Positions 32,773 through 43,775 of a stretch of DNA of 64,000 bases are shown here, one piece after another. Numbering within the stretch: the first letter of the stretch is position 1; each line of letters starts with the position of its first letter. Location: NCBI RefSeq assembly GCF_000787575.1, contig NW_012236526.1:620001-684000 (forward strand). Direction: 5' to 3'. The notes under the pieces were generated by a model. That model made no database searches and was not told where the DNA came from. It was given only the letters and a program-made list of their open reading frames with translations. Both the position numbers and the translations under genes were made by a program. The stretch is from Acytostelium subglobosum LB1 (Eukaryota; Evosea; Eumycetozoa; Acytosteliales; Acytosteliaceae).

Positions 32773-34123
32773 CTACATATCACGATTGTCATTGTCGTAC
32801 TCAACCTTGAGCATTTTACCATCCAACTGTGCATTGTTAAAGGTCTTGACAGCAATGTCTGCATCGCCCTTGTTGTAGAATATCACGTAGGCTGTTCCAT
32901 TTGATCGTCCACTGTTATCGAAATTGATCCTAACTGACTTGATTTCACCTGCTCTGACGAATATAGCCTGTCGTTGTCAAGTTGTCTTTGGTTAATCAAT
33001 CAATCCAAGTCATCCATTCATTCAATCAATCAAATATTACCTTTAGGTCATCCTCTGATATGTTAAAGTGGAGGTTGTATACCCTCAATCGGGTGCCTGT
33101 GAAGAGTTTAAGGTTGCGTCCAGTCTCGTGTGTACCAGTTCTGATTCGATTGATATCGTGATGTGGATTGCGACTTCTCAGTAGAGAGCTGTGGCCCTCC
33201 TCGTCGACGTAGTCATCGCGATGCGACGACATGTGTCCGCGAGGCATGCCACCGCCACTGCTGCGAAGTGATAGGGTTTGTCTGCCTCTGATGCCACTGC
33301 CTCTGATTCCTCTGAGGCCGCTACCAACTCTGATAGGACTGCCGCCACCACCAATGATCGTGCTGCCTCTGCCACTGCCACTGCCTCTGCCACCGCCTCT
33401 GCCACTGCTGTATCTGTAGTCGTCGTCGTCGACAATGTTATCGTCCATGATGTCGTCATCTTGTTCGTAGCGATCGTCAATATAGTCGTCGCGATCGTAG
33501 CGAGTGGTGGTTCTGATCGGACTCATGTCCAGGTCGTCACGTCTAGTCCTCAATCGGCTGAGCAACGATGAGCCCCTGAGCGGGGCGCGTCCATCTCGCA
33601 ACGATGACACTGGCCTCGTTGGCAATGTCAAGCTTGGCTTGTAAAAGTCGTTCTCTGTTGTGATCTTGAGCTCCTTGGGATGAACCTTTCCTATCAGCTT
33701 GGTCGCAGCAGCCTTTGGTTTGGCCGTTGTATTCTCGATCGTTATCTTTAGATTTGGCACTGTCGATGATGAATCCTTGCTGCTTGATGCCTCATCTCTA
33801 CCATTGTTCTTTGTTGTCGTTGTTGTTGTCTTTGCTGAAGTATTTGTTTGCTTGACAGGCTTTGCTGGTGTCTTTACAGGCTTTGCCTTTGACTTTGTCT
33901 TGGCCAACTGATTGTGTTTGATTGATTGATTGAGTGAGTGTGTCAGTTATCTCGCGCTCAACTCATTCATCCATTCATTCATTCAATCATTCAATCATTC
34001 ACTCATTACCTTGTTCTTTGATAGTGCAGCCTTTGGGGCAGCGGGTGGTGCAGCCTTCTTCTTCCTCTCTGCCTTCTTATTCGTAATGAACTGATCCAAC
34101 GAGAGTGCAATATTGTCGCTCAT
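32773..34123 (-). CDS. ALYREF-like mRNA export adaptor (UAP56-binding motif + RRM)
   Basis: Three exons, 34123-34010, 33907-33041 and 32967-32773, giving 391 residues. The N terminus NIALSLDQFITNKK fits the UAP56-binding motif of ALYREF/CHTOP-type export adaptors. A basic Lys/Ala-rich stretch follows, then an Asp-rich patch and an Arg/Gly-rich region (GRGGGRGSGSGRG) likely to bind RNA. An RRM closes the protein at about residues 308-385 (RNP2 LRVYNLHF, RNP1 NGTAYVIF), interrupted by the last intron after LK. Such proteins couple splicing (TREX) to mRNA export in the nucleus. A related gene lies directly upstream on the same strand. Confidence 0.8.
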
Positions 34124-34573
34124 CTTATGAATCTTTAATTACAAACAACTAACTAATACTATTACTATTACTACTTCTATCTATATATATATATATATAT
34201 ATATCTGTTTGAATTATGACAACGACCACAAACACGAATAAAGTTAATGAATGAAATGAAGTGCTTTCACACACAACTAAATTGCGATTTTAGTTTTTTT
34301 TTCAAGATACACAACCGACTCTTTTTTCACTCATTGTACATGGACATCCATTATGATCCATCCCTGTTGTTACTACTGCCCTACATGATCGCTTGGATCG
34401 ATCCCGGTCACATCCAAAGTATCCGGTCAATGACAGGATGGCCAGACAGGTAGAAAGGCAAGTTGTCAAAGTGTCACATCCAAGGAAGGAAGGAATGAAT
34501 GAATGCAGAAGGAAAGAAGGAGTGATTGAATGATTGAATGATTGAGTGTTAGATATACATGTAATGATATAGT
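34124..34573. other. Spacer between the two ALYREF-like genes
   Basis: 450 bases with a TA run at 34183-34203 just upstream of the first gene. No gene seen. Confidence 0.45.
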
Positions 34574-35835
34574 TTAGTTGCCATTCATTCTATCTTGATC
34601 CTGGTCATCATTATCCTGTTCATGATGATCATCATAGTCCTCATCATCATCATCCATAATGAGTTCTATTTCCAGTTTGTTGTCACCTATCCATGTATTG
34701 TTGAATCGCTCCTTGGCCATCATTGCATCGAGACGACGACGGAATGTGACGATGGCCTCCTTTGGTCGCGCGTAGTCCAGCAGCTCAAAGTCCTTCAGCG
34801 GTCCAAAGTTGGTGAACAGTCGGCCAATGTCACTCTGCACAACATCGTCGGGCAGGTTCTTGAGTCGCAGGATTGCCCACGAGTCGTCGTCGTCCTCGTC
34901 GTCCAACTCGCCATTCACATTGGCGTTCTTGCTCGCGCTTCCATAGTCACGAATGCCACGTGGGTCAAACAGAGAGTGATCAATCTGGCTCGACAGCAGT
35001 CTCTTCTTCTTGATGAGACCGATATTGTTCTTGTGCGGTCCTCTTCCATGGTCTACTTTCTCGTCCCTGTCGTTGGACCTTCTGCCCCTGCCATTGATAT
35101 TGATATTGATATGCCTTTGACGTCTTGATGATAATAATGATGATGAAGATGATGATGTTGACTTGTTGTGATATGTCCTACTACCACTACCTCTGTTGCC
35201 ATTGCTTCCACTTCCACTTCCACTTGCACCATTATACACTCTGACACCTCGGCTATTCGTCGTGATGCTGCCCATCACACCATCATTACTTCCACGACGC
35301 ACCCTCAGTCGTGACAACTGTGGTCTGTCATATGCTTGCTCATTGTTGATTGTTATATACAATGACCCATCCAACTCAACCTGGCGTGCTCCAGATGAAT
35401 GTGTCTTTGTTATTGTTGTTGTTATAGTTGTCTAATGTGATTGATGATTGATCATTGATCTCAAGTTAGTTAGTGTCAGAGGTGAGTGAGTGAGTGATGA
35501 GTGGCAATGACACATACATTCTTCAAGTTCTTGAAGCCTGTATATGACTTCTTGACATGATATCCTTTACTATTATCATCGTACTTTGTATGTTTACTTA
35601 TGTTACTTTTGTTATTGATATTGATGTTGATGTTGTTATTGCGATGATGATGATCACTCCTCTTTGCTCTCTTTGCTCTTATTACTTCATCTAAGCTTTG
35701 ACCTATCATTTCAGTTGTTGTCTTCTTCTTTATTATGGATGATGATATTGATGATGATGAAGAGGATAAGGATAGCTTTGATGCTTTGGCAGCAGCCCTC
35801 TTCTCCTTTATAAAGTCATCTAATGATACATCCAT
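34574..35835 (-). CDS. Second ALYREF/SKAR-like protein with two UAP56-binding motifs and an RRM
   Basis: Two exons, 35835-35518 and 35431-34574, joined in phase 0, give 391 residues. It starts MDVSLDDFIKEKR, a UAP56-binding motif, and has a second one at about residues 43-57 (IGQSLDEVIRAKR). The middle is Ser/Asn/Arg/Gly-rich with short RGR stretches. An RRM-like domain at about residues 288-363 has RNP2-like ILRLKNLP and a degenerate RNP1 (EAIVTFRRR), and a very acidic Asp/Glu tail follows. It is probably an mRNA export or processing adaptor. The pair may come from a tandem duplication, but the sequences have diverged beyond the motif level. Confidence 0.72.
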
Positions 35836-35989
35836 TCTTATTTAAGTAACAATAGTACTATTCTACATGCATCAAGTATGTCAATTAGATAGAAAATAGT
35901 TAATAAATGAATGAACGAATGAACATGTGACTGGAATTGTGTGGTCAACCTGCAATCTACACTAATGTACCACACGAACAAACCATCGA

Positions 35990-36214
35990 ATGTCGACTCA
36001 ATTCGAATTCAAAACCACACACTCCCGCACGATTCATTTGCCGGTCACCACCACAAAATTGTTCGTTGAATCAAAGACGGCGTTGCTGGCTGCCCTGGTC
36101 ACAGATCAAGTCTACAACAAAAGGATCGGTGTATTAATGGTAAGAGCATGCTTCTATCATTTTCAAACTATTATCTTTCAAATCACAAATATATATATAT
36201 ATATAAAGGTATAG
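35990..36214 (+). CDS. Small protein, 51 residues if spliced
   Basis: ATG at 35990 opens a frame with a coding-like composition (TTTKLFVESKTALLAALVTDQVYNKRIGVLM). Exon 1 is 35990-36139. A GTAAGA donor and an AAAG acceptor at 36207-36208 define a 69-base intron, after which only Val and a stop remain (36209-36214). The intron is a multiple of three without a stop, so the unspliced message would read on to 74 residues ending in the same stop. Product unknown. Evidence is limited to the frame and the splice signals. Confidence 0.4.
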   Translation: MSTQFEFKTTHSRTIHLPVTTTKLFVESKTALLAALVTDQVYNKRIGVLMVRACFYHFQTIIFQITNIYIYIKV

Positions 36215-36822
36215 AAATTAGGATATATACAATCAATCAATCAATCATTAGTATATATTACTTACATAGGATAGGACAGACACACAAAGTGTTTAATTTA
36301 AAAAATATTTATTTATTTTTCATTCAAAGACCGTTAACTGCATCATAGTCGTCGTGTGGGTGAGGGCTTCATTCCTTCAAAGACAAACAAACAAACAACG
36401 AACCTTTGCAAGAACCTGGGTGGTGTTGTAATTTGATTTCAAATTGTAATCATTTACATTCATTCATTCATTCAAACATATCATTACACATACACATACA
36501 TATAATATATATCTATCTATATCATATTTAGTTCAATCAATCATTACATTAATAATTTAGTTGTAACATACCAATATATATCTTTATTACACACATACAC
36601 ATCAATTATTGAGTGTACTTCATCATTCATTCATTTAATCACAATCAATCATTTAAGTTACACTTACTTGTATCATTAGTCTAAAGTAGTAACAACAACA
36701 GCAGCAGCAGCAGCAGCAGCAGTAGTATTAGCAACAACAGCAACAACTACAACAACAACAACAGCAACAGCAACAGTAGCACTCAGTACTAGCAGCCAAC
36801 ACGATAAATATATATACAAAAG
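36215..36822. other. Upstream region of the SNARE gene
   Basis: AT-rich DNA followed by CAG/CAA repeats at 36696-36780 directly before the SNARE start, probably 5'UTR. No gene seen. Confidence 0.45.
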
Positions 36823-37568
36823 ATGTCAGATTTAGATGAATATGAGAATGAGATTAGATCTCTGTTGGAGGAGATCGATAGAGGTATTAAGGAGATAACT
36901 AGAGCATCTGGAAAGAAACAACAGTTTGACGTTAGAGCAAAGGCCGAGATGTTGGAGGGTAGACTAAAGCGTGCGAATGCCGTTCTAAAGAGCTTCAGAG
37001 CGGACTACAGAGAGCTGGAGAAGAAGGATCAGGGACCATACGCAACCAAGGCCACACAGTTTGAAGAGACGCTCAAGACACTAAAGAACGAACTGGAATG
37101 GGCGTGCAAGCAGAGTGAGAACGGTGGACTCGGTGCCGCAGGTGCTCAAAGCTCGCCACAGGACGACTATCAACAGACAATGGTGCAGGCCAAGAGGATA
37201 CAAGCTGAGGACATTGATGCCACCGGCAGAATTGCCAGTCAAGTCGTAACAATCAATCAAGTGGGTAGACATAGCAAACTTAATAAATGATGATGGAGAT
37301 GAGCGCAAGTGACTAACTCTCAATCAATCAACTTCAAACCAATGTTTAGGTCGGTCAAGCAACACTTGAAGAGATGGCCATACAGGAGGAGAAGATGAAA
37401 CAGATCAACAAGAGCATGGATGAGATTGATGGCAATCTCAAGTTGGCACAGAGACAGATGAGAGCCTTTGCCAGAAAGATGGCCACAGACAAGCTTATCA
37501 TGGGTCTGGTACTGCTAATCGTCCTGGCCATTATATTCGTCATTATATGGAAGATTGTCAAGAAATAA
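36823..37568 (+). CDS. Qb-SNARE of the NPSN/Vti1 type
   Basis: Exons 36823-37260 and 37350-37568 give 218 residues. The N-terminal part is a helical bundle (EYENEIRSLLEEIDRGIKEI ...). A SNARE heptad region lies at about residues 130-193 (EEMAIQEEKMKQINKSMDEIDGN), followed by RKMATDKLIMGLVLLIVLAIIFVIIWKIVKK, a C-terminal membrane anchor. The ATDK-IM sequence before the anchor is characteristic of plant/protist NPSN proteins, hence that choice over Vti1. It would act in vesicle fusion as a Qb subunit. The intron lies inside the SNARE domain in phase 0. Confidence 0.82.
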
Positions 37569-37884
37569 TCAAACATACAATTAACTCAATATATATATAT
37601 TAATAATATTAATAATAATAATAACTTGTCATAATACAAACAAACAAACAAACACGTCCCTCTCATCCAACCTAACTTTTTTGATTAGGCCTCCAATCTT
37701 TGGCACAAACACAAAAGCCAACCAAAAAGGGATAATTATTTGTTTGTTTTTTTTTTTCAAAGACTCCCCATTTGATTTTTTGGTCAACTAAAACCAATCA
37801 ATCATTAATCCTCGAGGGAATGTTCTATTCTAAGCATATCATCAATCATACTTATACATACTCACGATACATTGTCATGACAAG
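37569..37884. other. Intergenic spacer
   Basis: AT-rich 3' flank of the SNARE gene and upstream region of the LRR gene, with T and A homopolymer runs (37739-37758). No gene seen. Confidence 0.4.
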
Positions 37885-40194
37885 ATGATGGATACTCTAC
37901 CTCCACAGTTAATAGCCAACATCCTTTATCTTGATCTAAGTAATCAGTTCAAGTGTGGTCGTGATGGTCCCAAAGCCCAAGTATGTGTTGGTCCAGCATC
38001 ATTCACCATCACAGCCAACAACACCCCTGGTGGAGTCCAACAACAACCAAATCCCTCAACAATGACAATGACAACCAAAGATGTTATATGCTTTGATAAG
38101 AATGACTCTGCATATAGGTCATTGATTAGATACTCGTTGGTGTGTCGTGGTTGGAAGGATGCAGTGGTTGGACTCATTCCAATTCATTCATTCTCAATCA
38201 CTAATGCCAGTGGACTAAAGTTGTTGTTATCGTTCATCAATCGAATCAACCGTCTGCCTCAGATGACAACGTTGAACTTTGTTGTGTCGGAGCAATTGCG
38301 TAGTCTTACGCCAGCCACCTCCGAGCCATACTCACGCTACTGGACGCCATCAGTCAATTCGACGCCAACCATGATCACTAATCCAACATCATCAATGTTG
38401 GCTTACAACAACTGCTCCATGAACCATGTATTCTCCACATACCCCTCGCTGTTGGCGGCCCATGTTGATGGAGACACTCGCACTGGCAATGGCACTGACA
38501 CTGCTGGCTCAGACTCTGTCAATGGCAATGGCAAGGAGGCCAACCCCAACCCAGGCAAGAAGATCAAAAGCTTCTTCAAGTCTCTGCTGCCGAATGATGA
38601 GCACGAGTTAAGAAGGGAGCACTTTGAACGATTGCTAAAGAGTGGCCTCGCCGTGCAGTCACTGCGCTTCACTCATGACTCTTGGGAGTCACACTATGGT
38701 GCATGCCTCTCTTTATCATTGCTGGCGTGGCCTCTAGCTGAGCTCAATCTTAGCGGCAACAAGCTGAATGATGGAACTATGAAGTTGATCCTGCTGGCCT
38801 TCTCTTCGCTCAAGGTCATCCACCTGCACAGCTTGAACTTGTCACACAACAACCTCTCCAACGAGTCGGTGCTGGGCCTTGCCAAACTGATCAAGAGCTA
38901 TGGCGTGCCATCAAGGATCAACTTGTCGCATAACCAAGTTACATCGGCGCCAATCAAGCCACTGCTAGAGGCCATGCGCTCTGGAATCGAGCCATTCTCC
39001 ATCCAGCTCTCACACAACAAACTCAATGACCTTGGAGGTGTGCTCTTCTGTCGCTACCTTCAGACAAACTCCAATCTGCGCGAACTCAACCTTGCCAACA
39101 ACAACCTCACATGCGAGACACTGATACTCATGGCTGAGGCGCTGCGCACCAACGCCTCACTCACATCACTCAAGATGTCACTGGTCGTGATGGGTCACGA
39201 GGAGACACTAGCACTCGATACGGCACTGCGAGAGAACACCACGCTCCGCCAGTTTGCGATGGCTGCATGTGTGGCTACTTCACTGGCCGGTTCAAAGCTG
39301 GCACAGGCTGTTGCTCGCAGCAGATCAATCACTAGACTGGATCTACGCTACAACAGCATCGACATCACAGGTGCCAAGACTCTCATTGAATCACTGGCCG
39401 TCAATGAGCTTTTAGTTTACTTGGACCTCGGTTACTGTGGCATTGGTGCAGAAGCAGGGGCATTGTTTGGTCCAAGTCTGTCGGCCAACAAACATCTTCA
39501 GAGCCTCTACCTCAATGACAATCGATTGGGCGCCAGTGGTATCATTGCTATATCCGAGGGACTCGCTGCAAATAGCACGTTGCGCGACCTCGACCTCTCG
39601 TCCAACTGCTCGATCAACGAGACCCTTGGCCTGGAGGCCGTGTCAAGGCTCTCTGACGCAATGGCGCGCAACACATCACTTCACTCACTAAGACTCAACT
39701 TCAATCGTCTTGGACACGAGTCTGTTAGTCTGCTGGCGGCTGCATTAAGATCCAACAGGTCGTTGGTATCCCTTAGTCTGGCCGGCAACTACATCCGCAA
39801 CGAAGGTGCAATCGCTCTCAAAGGTGCACTACAAGTGAACACTACACTTCGCTCACTCAATCTCAATACGGCAGGTCTACAAGCTGATGGACTACTCACA
39901 TTGTTGGGCGCACTGACCACAAACACACATCTGGCTGAAGTCAACCTGGCCAACCAGGCAGCGACGCCCGACGAACTGGTTCAGATTGACAAGGCGCTCC
40001 GCCAAGTATTGCAGCGCAACTCCAGTCTGGTACAACTTGAGGTGCTGCCGTCTGTATCAGAGCGTCGCCCATACCTCTACGAACGCCAAAGGCACCACTA
40101 CAAGTTCAAGAAGTACCTCTTGAAGCTCTATGAGTGGAAGTCAGTGGCCAAAGAGCGACTGATTGAACAGTTCTCGCTCCTCCTCAAGACCTAG
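37885..40194 (+). CDS. F-box-like, ribonuclease-inhibitor-type leucine-rich repeat protein
   Basis: Single exon, 769 residues. The N terminus (LPPQLIANILYLDL ... IRYSLVCRGWKDAV, split by an insert of about 65 residues) looks like an F-box. From about residue 260 there are some 14-16 leucine-rich repeats of the RI/NLRC3 type, for example LAELNLSGNKLNDGTMKLI, NLRELNLANNNLTCETL, SLVSLSLAGNYIRNEGAIALKGAL and TLRSLNLNTAGLQADG. A short basic C terminus follows. The likely role is substrate recognition in an SCF ubiquitin ligase or another scaffold function; that is inference. The final residues form a charged helix (YERQRHHYKFKKYLL). Confidence 0.82.
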   Translation: MMDTLPPQLIANILYLDLSNQFKCGRDGPKAQVCVGPASFTITANNTPGGVQQQPNPSTMTMTTKDVICFDKNDSAYRSLIRYSLVCRGWKDAVVGLIPIHSFSITNASGLKLLLSFINRINRLPQMTTLNFVVSEQLRSLTPATSEPYSRYWTPSVNSTPTMITNPTSSMLAYNNCSMNHVFSTYPSLLAAHVDGDTRTGNGTDTAGSDSVNGNGKEANPNPGKKIKSFFKSLLPNDEHELRREHFERLLKSGLAVQSLRFTHDSWESHYGACLSLSLLAWPLAELNLSGNKLNDGTMKLILLAFSSLKVIHLHSLNLSHNNLSNESVLGLAKLIKSYGVPSRINLSHNQVTSAPIKPLLEAMRSGIEPFSIQLSHNKLNDLGGVLFCRYLQTNSNLRELNLANNNLTCETLILMAEALRTNASLTSLKMSLVVMGHEETLALDTALRENTTLRQFAMAACVATSLAGSKLAQAVARSRSITRLDLRYNSIDITGAKTLIESLAVNELLVYLDLGYCGIGAEAGALFGPSLSANKHLQSLYLNDNRLGASGIIAISEGLAANSTLRDLDLSSNCSINETLGLEAVSRLSDAMARNTSLHSLRLNFNRLGHESVSLLAAALRSNRSLVSLSLAGNYIRNEGAIALKGALQVNTTLRSLNLNTAGLQADGLLTLLGALTTNTHLAEVNLANQAATPDELVQIDKALRQVLQRNSSLVQLEVLPSVSERRPYLYERQRHHYKFKKYLLKLYEWKSVAKERLIEQFSLLLKT

Positions 40195-40543
40195 GCTCGC
40201 CTTCCACATCCCAACCAACCTCCCCTTCCCCACCCTCCCCTATTTATGTACAGAACATTAAACAATCATAGACCTTGGCTATGTCCAAGTCTTGTCTAGT
40301 TTGCTTCCTACCCTGCCCTACCCTTTAGAAGACATCTGCGTGAGGAGTCTGGTGACAACATTGTTGAAGACAGTCAGTCGTTTAATGAGAGTCAATGAAT
40401 GGATGGAATGTTTTACGCCGAGTTGTCTGTATATCTATCTGTCTATCTGTCTGTCTGTCAATGATTGTTGTTGGGGATTGTTGGATTTGGTTGGGCTTGG
40501 GATTGGTGTCTGGCTGTAGTAACTACTGCAATGTTGTTGTTGT
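40195..40543. other. Convergent intergenic stretch
   Basis: CTGT repeats at 40437-40458. Holds the 3' flanks of the LRR gene and trfA. No gene seen. Confidence 0.45.
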
Positions 40544-43500
40544 TTAGTTTGGCTTGGTCGTACCACGACTGCTGCTGCTAGGTTTAAATATCTTCAGTGT
40601 CTCCTTCTTCTTGTCTATGTCTTTTTTCTCTTTGTCTTGGTCCTGGTTCTTGTCAGTCGTCTCCTTCACCTTGTCATCATTGCTAGTGCTGGTACTGGTG
40701 CTGCTACTAGTGCTAGTGCTAGTGCTGGCGGTGTCACTCTCGTGATTGTGATTGTTGTTGCTATTGGTGTTGTTGTCCTTTGAGCCTTCTGCCATTATTG
40801 AGTCGATCTTTGGTGGTGCTGGCTGTTCTTTCTCCTTCTCCTTCTCATTCTCCTTATCCATCTTCATCTCCTTGTCGTCATTCTCCTTAACAATCTCTTT
40901 CTCTTTCTCCTTCTCCTTCTCCTTCTCTTTGACATCGACAGCCTGCGTCAGTGGTTCTGTGGGGCTGTCCACTGATGACTTGGATCGCTTGAGTGACTCT
41001 GTGCTGGAGCCATTCTCAGTGTCAATCTCTGTGTGCTTTCGCTTGTTGGCTTCTTCCTGCTCCTGACCAGCCTTCTCGACATTGTCTGGACGTGGTGAGC
41101 GAGGTGGTGTGGCAGTTGCAGTGATCTTGATGTTCTTGTTGTTGTTGGAGCTGTCATCATCGATCTGCATTGATTGTTCGTCAGTAGTTGATGTTGTGGC
41201 GGTATCTTTAGCGTCTGGCTCCTTCTCGGTTGTTGGAGGTGACTTGGTGGTGGTGGTGGCTGGAGTGCTCTCTGTCGTTGTCTCTTTGCTTGACTCCTTT
41301 GGCTCATCCATCTCGACGACATTGGTTTTTGGTTGTTCCTTCTCTTTCTCCTTCTCTGTCTCCTTCTCCTTCACAATCTCTGGCTCCTTCTCCTTCTCTT
41401 TCACGCTCTCCTTCTCCTTCTCCTCGTTGTCGGTCTCTGTCTCTGTCTCCTTCTCCTTGGATGCAGCGGCATCAGCAATCGCACTCAAGAATGCTGAGGA
41501 GGTGTGATGATGCTTGTCCTCGTGGCTTTCCTTTTCGATAATGTCCTTCTTGGTTCTCTCCACCATCTCCCTGTCTGATCCATTCTCTCTCTCGCTGACT
41601 CTGTTGTCCCTGCTGCTGCCGTGCTTCATCTCGATATCGGCCATCCTCTCGAGTGAATGTCTACCACTACCCTTGTCCATGCTGTTGCTCCTTTCAATGT
41701 CCATTACTGGTGAGGCCTCCCTGTTGAATGCAGGAAGAGCAATTCGCTCTCTAGAGTCTGGCTCAGACTCTCTCATGATGGCGTCCTCATTGTTGCGGGC
41801 TGGCTCCCTCTCTCTGGCTCTGTCCTGGATATCTCTGAACTGGAACAGACCACCTGCGTCAGGTCTGCCGTTGAGACCCATCAGCAGTCCTCGCTCCTCC
41901 ATGTGTCGGGACTCGGGTGACGAGGCTGTGTTCAGATCCTTGCCCTTGTTCCTCTGCGTGCTCTTGTCGGTCAGTGAGATGTTCAGCTCGTTCGACGAAG
42001 GCAGGCTGTGGTTCCTCTCGTCGTGCAGGATCTCGGGCAGGTTGGGAATGCTGCCACTGCTGCTGCTGTTGTTGTTTCCGCCGCTGTTGTTCGAAGTGCC
42101 GTTGCCACTACCAACATCTCTCATGCTTGCGAGGCCACCTGGTCCCATGCTGCCGCCGCCACTGCCAGCCTCTCTCATGTTAGCGAGGCCGCCGCTGCCA
42201 ACTCCAATGCCTCCAATGCTGTTGCCTCCTGTCATGCTGGCGATGCTTCCTCCATTGTTGTTTCCTCCGCCATTGTTTTGTCCGCCAATGTTGCCACTGT
42301 TGCTGCGACCGCCAGGGCCCCTGTTCTCCATCATGCCGCCTGGTGAGTTTGGTTCGATTGTCATTGGGGCCGACTTGTTATCAATGAACTCCTCCTTCTC
42401 TCCATCCTTCTTCTTTTGTTTGTTGCTATTTGGTTTAAGTGGAGGTGGAAGAGAGTTAGTTAGACAACGATCATCATCATCGTGTGCACTTTGGTCCTTA
42501 CCTAATCTGTGATTTAAGGGTGGCTAGTCTTGATTGAATATGCTTGTTCTGTGGATCCAACTCTGCTGCTCTGATGTAGGCATCCAAAGAGTCAGAGTAC
42601 TGGTTGCAGCTCTCGTACAGTGTGCCAAGGTCGTACCACACCTCGCTCAGGTATGGATTGATCCTGATTGCTCTTGTGTATGCATCCAATGCATCGCGAT
42701 ACTGATTGATTTGATAATAGAGAACACCGATGGAGCACCAGAACGATGGGTTGCGACCATCGCGGTAGACCGCCTGCTGATAGGCGTCGTAGGCCTTCTT
42801 GTACTTTTGTTGAATCATGTAGCATCGACCGAGTAGATACCAGGTCTGAGCGTCTGATGGGTCCGAGTCGATGGACTGGATCAAAAAGTTGATGGCCTTC
42901 TCCTGATTGGAGAAGGTTGGGTCGTGGTGATAGAGCCAGCCGAGCTGTTGTAACACCTTAGCATGTGTTGGGTTCTCCTTCAACACTGTCTCGTATGCCT
43001 CCTTTGCTAAAGTATACTGTTTGTTGTTGTTGTTGTTGGTTAGTCAGCTGCCAGCCTGGTTGTCGTGGCGGTTGATTGATCTACATACATCCTTCTGCAA
43101 CTCATATACGTGTCCTATCTGGAACCAAATGTCAGAGGCGGTGAGGGGCTTGGGAGGGTTCTTGAGAAGGCTGTTGAAGCACTCGAGACTCTGTTCGTAC
43201 TTGCCCTGGTGCTTGTAGAGCACGCCCAGACGGAAGTAGATCTCGTTGTTCTTCTCAAAGTTGCTGCTCATCTTGAGCACGGCGGTGAAGGCCTCCTCGG
43301 CGTGCTCGTACGAGCCGTAGCGGTCGTACAGAATGCCAATGCCGTACCAGAGCTTGGGGTCCTTGGGGTTGGGCAGGTGATAGAGTGCGTGCTGGTAGGC
43401 CGTGTAGGCCTTGTGCAGATCGTCCATCATCAGATAGCAGTGGCCCAGATGGCCCCAGGCCTCGCCGTTCTTGTTGTCGATGGTGACGACGCGCTGGAAG

Positions 43501-43775
43501 TAGTCCGAGGCCTTTTGGAACTGCTCCTTGGCGCGAAAGATCGAAGCGATCTGTGACAGCGCCTTGATAGAGTATGGGTTGTGCTTGAGGGCGTTCTCGT
43601 ACGAGAAGATGGCCTTTTCCTGGTCGCCCAGCACCTCGGCCACCGAGCCCAGCTGTGTCCACACCAATTCATTCTGCTCTCTGAACTTCTGTGTGATCAC
43701 TGCCAGATGATCGACATTCCCATTATTGTTGTTGTTATTGTTGTTGACGTTGACACCTGCGCCGCTGTTTGACAT
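40544..43775 (-). CDS. trfA: General transcriptional corepressor Cyc8/Ssn6 homologue TrfA
   Basis: Three exons, 43775-43089, 43016-42502 and 42425-40544, giving 1027 residues. Residues about 37-395 hold ten TPR units whose sequence is highly specific for Cyc8/Ssn6, for example WTQLGSVAEVLGDQEKAI, AWGHLGHCYLMMDDLHKAY, KLWYGIGILYDRYGSYEHAEEAF, NEIYFRLGVLYKHQGKY, HAKVLQQLGWLY and FWCSIGVLYYQINQYRDALDAYTRAI. The rest is low complexity: Gly/Asn-rich, then Arg/Asp/Glu-rich, then a long Lys-Glu repeat region, ending in a Ser/Thr-rich and Lys-rich tail. The protein bridges DNA-bound repressors and Tup1 in the nucleus. The last intron falls exactly at the TPR/low-complexity boundary. Confidence 0.95.

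Noticed and set aside
40544-42425. The third trfA exon as a separate Arg/Glu-rich gene starting at 42364.
   Set aside because: A good acceptor at 42426-42427 joins it in phase to the last TPR exon, and Cyc8 proteins have such low-complexity tails.
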